64,000 bases of DNA from Begonia masoniana (taxonomy: Eukaryota > Streptophyta > Magnoliopsida > Cucurbitales > Begoniaceae), in NCBI GenBank assembly GCA_022432975.1, contig CM039512.1, forward strand, positions 3,903,998 through 3,967,997, given 5' to 3'. Of this stretch, positions 59,790 through 64,000 are shown piece after piece (positions within the stretch are counted from its first letter, which is position 1; each line of letters begins with the position of its first letter). Made by a program: the position numbers and the translations under genes. A model generated the notes under the pieces. The model ran no database searches, had not been told where the DNA came from, and saw only the letters and a program-made list of their open reading frames with translations.

Positions 59790-60500
59790 TAAGGGGGGGG
59801 CCGATTTTTTATATACTGTTAGGGATCGACCCCCTGTTCTCCGCCCTAATTTAAGAACGGGGGGTCACCGCCCTCATCAGCCCCTCATTCTCCAGCCCTA
59901 ATTTTGAGAACAGATGATGGTTTCGGGGCGGTGACCCACCGTTCTCCCCCCAAAATATTAGGGATGCGAATCCCCGCTCCGAAACGACCCCTCATTCTCA
60001 AGAACAATGTTTAAGAACGAGCGGTCGTTTTGGGGCGTCTCACCCCCTAATATTTTGGGGAGAGAACAGAGGGTCATCACCCCGAAACGACTCATTCTTC
60101 TTAAACATTTCTCTTGAGAATGGAAGGTGGTTTCGGGGCGGTGATCCCCTAAAACTACCTCTCATTCGTAAATATTGTTCTTGAGAGCGGGTGGTCATTT
60201 TGAGGCGATGACCCCTCGTTCCCGAATACCTCTAAAATAGGAAGGCAAGAACGAGAGGCCGTTGTGATTGGAGAACCTGTGGTCCCCACCCCCTACATCA
60301 ACCTCCAACCCAATACGTCCAGTGTCACATAAACACTAGACAGAACGAGGGGTGATCGCCCCCCATTCTAGGCGTAAGTTCATACCGGAAGTAATCGGCC
60401 ACTGCTAGGATTTGATCTATTATTATATTTTTTATAGTTTAAGGTTTTAGTTGTTAGAATTTTTTATTTAAGAGTTGTTTCAAATTAAATTCTGGATTCA
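59790..60500. repeat. Right terminal inverted repeat of the MULE
   Basis: Inverted partner of 35278-35880, with modules such as GAACGGGGGGTCACCGCC and TTTCGGGGCGGTGA in alternating orientation. Confidence 0.75.
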
Positions 60501-61123
60501 AATGTTTTATTACTATATTTTGAGTCGGACGTCAGTGTTAATAGACCGGATAAGAATCACTGGGAGACGTGACTGTTAACCTGGTCAACCAGTAAAATTC
60601 AGCTCCCACGTGGGACCGACCTGGCCTTTTATTTATCTACGTGTCTCAAATGATGACGCAATAGTACTTGGCTTTTCCACGTGATTATATTTTTTGCGTG
60701 TTGGGATTTAAACACTGATCGGATAAGACAAATCTTAATTCTGTTTGAATTATTAGATGAGTAATTGCACATTTAATCTATTATTTTTTTATTTTAAAAT
60801 AACCGATGACGGGTTAAATAAATCGTAGCGTAACTAAAGTACAATAAGATAGTAAATATAATATTATTCGTATTTGACGTCAAGAACAGACGTCGAAAAA
60901 CATAAGCTCTCGCTGAATTATGCGGCGGTCTGAATTCGAGGAACATTCTGAATTCGAGGAACATGAAGATGAAATCAACTTGGATAATAAAAGAAGTTAT
61001 AGTGCGGATTAAGATAATTACGGAAAATGTAGAAAATTTCGATTCAAGAGGGTGATGAAGAATTAAATTATAATAAAATATTCCCTCTGAACCAAACCCA
61101 TACAATTTGATCAATATATCAAT
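60501..61123. other. Intergenic, 3' flank of the MYB gene
   Basis: AT-rich with a few ACGTG cores near 60609-60683. No gene recognised; includes the MYB 3' UTR. Confidence 0.5.
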
Positions 61124-62339
61124 TTAAAAAGAGTTTCTTTCAAATGAGCTTGTCTCCGGCAGCGTGATTAGTTCATGGAAGTCCAAAATATCTGACATCT
61201 CAAACTTCAACATGTCGCTGCAGTAGCTGATTTCTCTCTCTTCGTCTGTGTTGCCGGCGAAATAGTTTGAGTTTGAATTCATCGGCGGAGGACTCGACGA
61301 GGGTGTTGATAAAACTGATGTAAAGCTAAAATTTGGGTTAGTCATCGGACTGTTGGAATTGAAAGTTGATGTCTCAGAAGACAGGTCCGGGATGGATTGG
61401 TCGGAAAACCCGTACTGATGAACGTAATCTTGGCTCAGAGTCGAGTTTACGTGTGAATTCTGTTCGTAGGCAGTCGGAAACGGAACGGAACAAGCCGGGA
61501 TTTCTTCGGCTGGGAGTTGAAAATGGTGAGGTATTTGGGGTTGGTAATTGAGCTGGTTTTCTTCCGAGTTTTGAACTAGAAAGTTTGGGTTTTCTGTTCT
61601 AGAAGATAAAAGAGAAGTAGCCAAGCTGAGAAGATCTGGGTTGACTAATTGTGGGATCTCGAGAAGACTTGAGATGTCCATTTGGTAGAACGAGTTGCAG
61701 AAAGATGAGCCCAGAATCGGCGATAAATCAAGAAGATCGAGTCGGGGAGAGTGGGTAACCGGATCAATTCCCATTCTGAGAAGCCTTTTTCTGATGTGGG
61801 TGTTCCAGTAGTTCTTTATTTCGTTGTCCGTTCTTCCCGGAAGTCGGCCGGCGATTGCAGACCATCTGCCACAGTGATGAACAAAATTAGTCAATGACCA
61901 ACAAAAATGACTTCAAAATATTAACGCAAATGATAAATTATCACAGAGAAGTAGTTGAAAGGTAGAATACGAAGAATTACTTGTTTCCCAGCACTCTGTG
62001 AAGCTGAATAATTGCTTCTTCTTCCTCGAAAGAAAATCTTCCGCGCTTTATATCTGGTCTGAGATAGTTAGTCCATCGGAGACGACAGCTCTTCCCACAC
62101 CTCTGCAGACCTTTTTTTGACAAAAATGGCGGAAACCAACATCAAAAAACTACGCATAACAGAGAATTCAAACACCAGGAAGAAAGACAAAAGCTGAGAG
62201 ACAAACCTGCATTCTTCGGGAGAGTCCTCCAATTTCCATAGCCATGCTTCTGAATGTAGTCGATCAGTTTGGCGTCGTCCTCTGGAGTCCAAGGCCCTTT
62301 CTTCAGGCCATTTTTATCACAGCACGGAGCTCTTCCCAT
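61124..62339 (-). CDS. R2R3-MYB transcription factor, subgroup 11-like (MYB41/74/102 type)
   Basis: Three exons: 62207-62339, 61981-62110 and 61124-61865, giving 334 residues. The two introns sit at the positions conserved in R2R3-MYB genes (after PKNA and within GNK/W). R2 spans about residues 14-61 with Trp 17, 37 and 57. R3 spans about 67-112, with Phe in place of its first Trp (GRFSFEEEE), as normal. The start [17 protein letters not shown] is canonical. After R3, [23 protein letters not shown] matches subgroup 11, whose members respond to drought, ABA and wounding and promote suberin or cutin formation. The C-terminus is Ser/Asn-rich with an acidic end, probably an activation domain. No EAR-type repressor motif (LxLxL) is obvious. 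The gene looks intact; the exact orthologue needs a tree. Confidence 0.95.
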
Positions 62340-64000
62340 GGAGGTCTGATCGAAAACACTTTGCTGTACAATAATCTGAGTCAGAGAGAGAAAGAGAGAG
62401 AGAGAGAGAGGAGAGAAGAGAGAAGAGAATAATAGATGTTGAGTGGATATGGAAACGTACTTGTATAAATAGAGCAGGGGAGAATCAGAGGTGGAAAATG
62501 GTGATAATCAACAGGATTCGGAACCGTCCTCTGTTTATAACTGTGGCAACGTGTCCATCTTCTCTCTCGTCTTTCTCTCTCTAATTAGCATAAGAAAACC
62601 TTCATTAACCAGAATAATCACGAGCTTAATTAGACATCATTCAAACCATTTTCCTTGGGACTGTGACAGTACCTTTCTGGATTCAAATTAGCTGTCAAGA
62701 AAATGATAGAAAGCCACGTAACCCTCCATAGCAGCTAGGTCTCGTTCGTCATCCTCTGTGACCTCCATGCATGGCTTCCTGTAACTGGCGACTTCACGTT
62801 TGTTTTTTTTGAATATTTCTTATCATTGCATTATGATTAAACCCTTCTTTTGGATTGTAATATATGATAAATTGAGAGCAATTAATGGTAGCACACTGGA
62901 GTATGAACGTCTAATGAGTGATGGGCAATCATAGAGCTTGTTGTTTGCCGCAAACTAGGAACATTTTTTGTCTAGATCATGATGATACACAGCTTAATTG
63001 CCCTTTTTTATTTAGAGCTCTCGGCTCTAGTTTATGCCGCGACACATAGGAACAAATTAAAGGAGGCATTTCCGATGGTGTAACACTTGACAATAACTAT
63101 AAAGTTTAAAACTTTATGTTATAAAAGTAGAAATTCACTTTTAAGTTTGGAAAAATGGAATCTATTTGAAGACTTCTAGCTCATGGGTATTGACTAATAA
63201 TTATGCTTCTCAACCACCTTAATACCAGTGTGTAAGGTCAAATATTAATTTATCTAAATTAATCCTTTCACACTCCAGTTCTTGTCTTATTCTTACCTTT
63301 TTACGTTATAATTGCGTCGAATTCTATTTGTTCTTAACGAGCGATTAACAAACGAGAAGAGAATTACGGGTAACTCCGGATTTACCATATAGTAAACTGA
63401 CAACGAACAACTATGAAAATCTATGAAGAAAAAAAAAATCTCAAGAACAAAAAGAACAATCATTAGTCGCCATGGTCGGTTTCATCGAGACAAACAACTG
63501 GGGTTGAATCGATGAAAGGAAAAACGTGGGATTAAAGGTATGCAATCTTCTATAAGGATTGAATAACAGTTGTTCTACTCAAATACGCCAATTACGTGTC
63601 GGAATCTCATGTCTGGTTCGAGCCTTCTGCAGAAATAGAAGCAGCCTATATGTTTGACCAACGTAGAATTCGAGTATTATAATCTAAAAATGTCAATCAG
63701 CTTCTGTTTTGTGCTGTTCACTGGCTTCAACAAACCTTGAATAAAAGAGGGTGTTCTTTGTTTTTTTATTTTTATTTTCACCCACTTTGACCCCAAATAC
63801 GAGAGCAATCCTAACCTTTTGTGTAGAGTGATTGAGAAGAAGACCCAGAAATTGGTAATAAATTATAAGCGCAGATCGGATATGATATCGAATCGGGGAC
63901 TATCGTCTACCTAACGCTATAACTGGTAGGATGACAAAAATTCTAGAACTAAAAAGACAGCTTTTCCAAATTCAAGCCTCCGACATCAGCAATTTAGGAC
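62340..64000. other. Intergenic, 5' flank of the MYB gene to window end
   Basis: A GA-rich microsatellite (about 62380-62428) lies in the presumed 5' UTR. TATAAATAG (62464-62472, with TATTTATA on the gene strand) could be the core promoter. A CATGCATG RY-type motif is near 62766. No gene or clear element from 62500 to 64000. Confidence 0.5.

Larger units (their letters stand above)
35278..60500 (+). mobile_element. MuDR-type MULE with long terminal inverted repeats, interrupted by nested LTR elements
   Basis: Ends are inverted copies: TTTAATTTGAAAC and GATCA...CTAGCAG...CCGAT on the left return inverted on the right near 60410-60500. The next 500-600 bp on each side share GAACGGGGGGTCG-like modules and the segment with GGACGTATGGGTCGATGTAGGGGG. 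Between them lie a broken MuDR transposase (+) and a second transposon-type frame (-). Subtracting the nested TRIM array and Athila element leaves about 4.7 kb. The outermost base and the 9-bp TSD could not be fixed. Confidence 0.8.

Overview
This window is nuclear DNA of a flowering plant, most likely a eudicot. The evidence is spliced genes with GT-AG introns, plant-specific families (R2R3-MYB, D-type cyclin, PLAC8 cysteine-rich protein, PB1 protein, plant-type ENT, ABC1K), AT-rich spacers, and many plant LTR retrotransposons with tRNA-iMet or Athila-type primer sites. The species cannot be fixed from this; a cucurbit is possible but not shown.

Six host genes stand out. A PLAC8-domain gene (519-2358, +) has five exons and a one-base frameshift in exon 4. 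A CYCD6-like cyclin (3067-4351, -) has six exons. A PB1-domain gene (18879-20246, -) has two exons. An ENT-type nucleoside transporter (24723-26657, +) has nine exons. An ABC1/UbiB-family protein (30189-32654, -) has four coding exons. A subgroup-11-like R2R3-MYB (61124-62339, -) has three exons. They are monocistronic and show no operon-like or pathway link to one another.

Most of the rest is transposon sequence that can be unpicked by target-site duplications (TSDs). Block A (6016-18421) is a decayed copia element (TSD GAACC, 192-bp LTRs). Nested inside it are three successive LTR-only insertions: 9282-17488 (TSD AAAGT/GAAGT), 9921-15879 (TSD ATGTG) and 11131-14491 (TSD CTATC). The innermost carries a satellite of 24- and 31-bp units. 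A further LTR-like insertion lies at 6678-8861.

Block B (about 35278-60500) is a MuDR-type MULE with long terminal inverted repeats and a broken transposase. It was invaded by a tandem TRIM array (36736-38518, TSD TTATA) and by an Athila-type Ty3-gypsy element on the minus strand (40064-58755, TSD AAATT). The Athila element was itself hit by a 2.5-kb solo LTR (42544-45041, TSD ATACC) and by a Tekay/Del-like chromodomain gypsy element (47150-52615, TSD GCGCG).

Smaller elements lie between the genes. One is a 1.03-kb inverted-repeat element carrying an uninterrupted piece of 4-coumarate:CoA ligase (22146-23175). Another is a 1.65-kb pol-less LTR element (27152-28804). A third is a 323-bp miniature LTR element (33827-34149, TSD AAATC), and there is a hairpin-rich MITE-like stretch (21338-22110).

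The most novel items are the captured 4CL fragment beside GC-rich hairpins, the satellite grown inside a solo LTR, the miniature LTR elements, and a similar plant-transposon domain carried by both the MULE and the Athila element.
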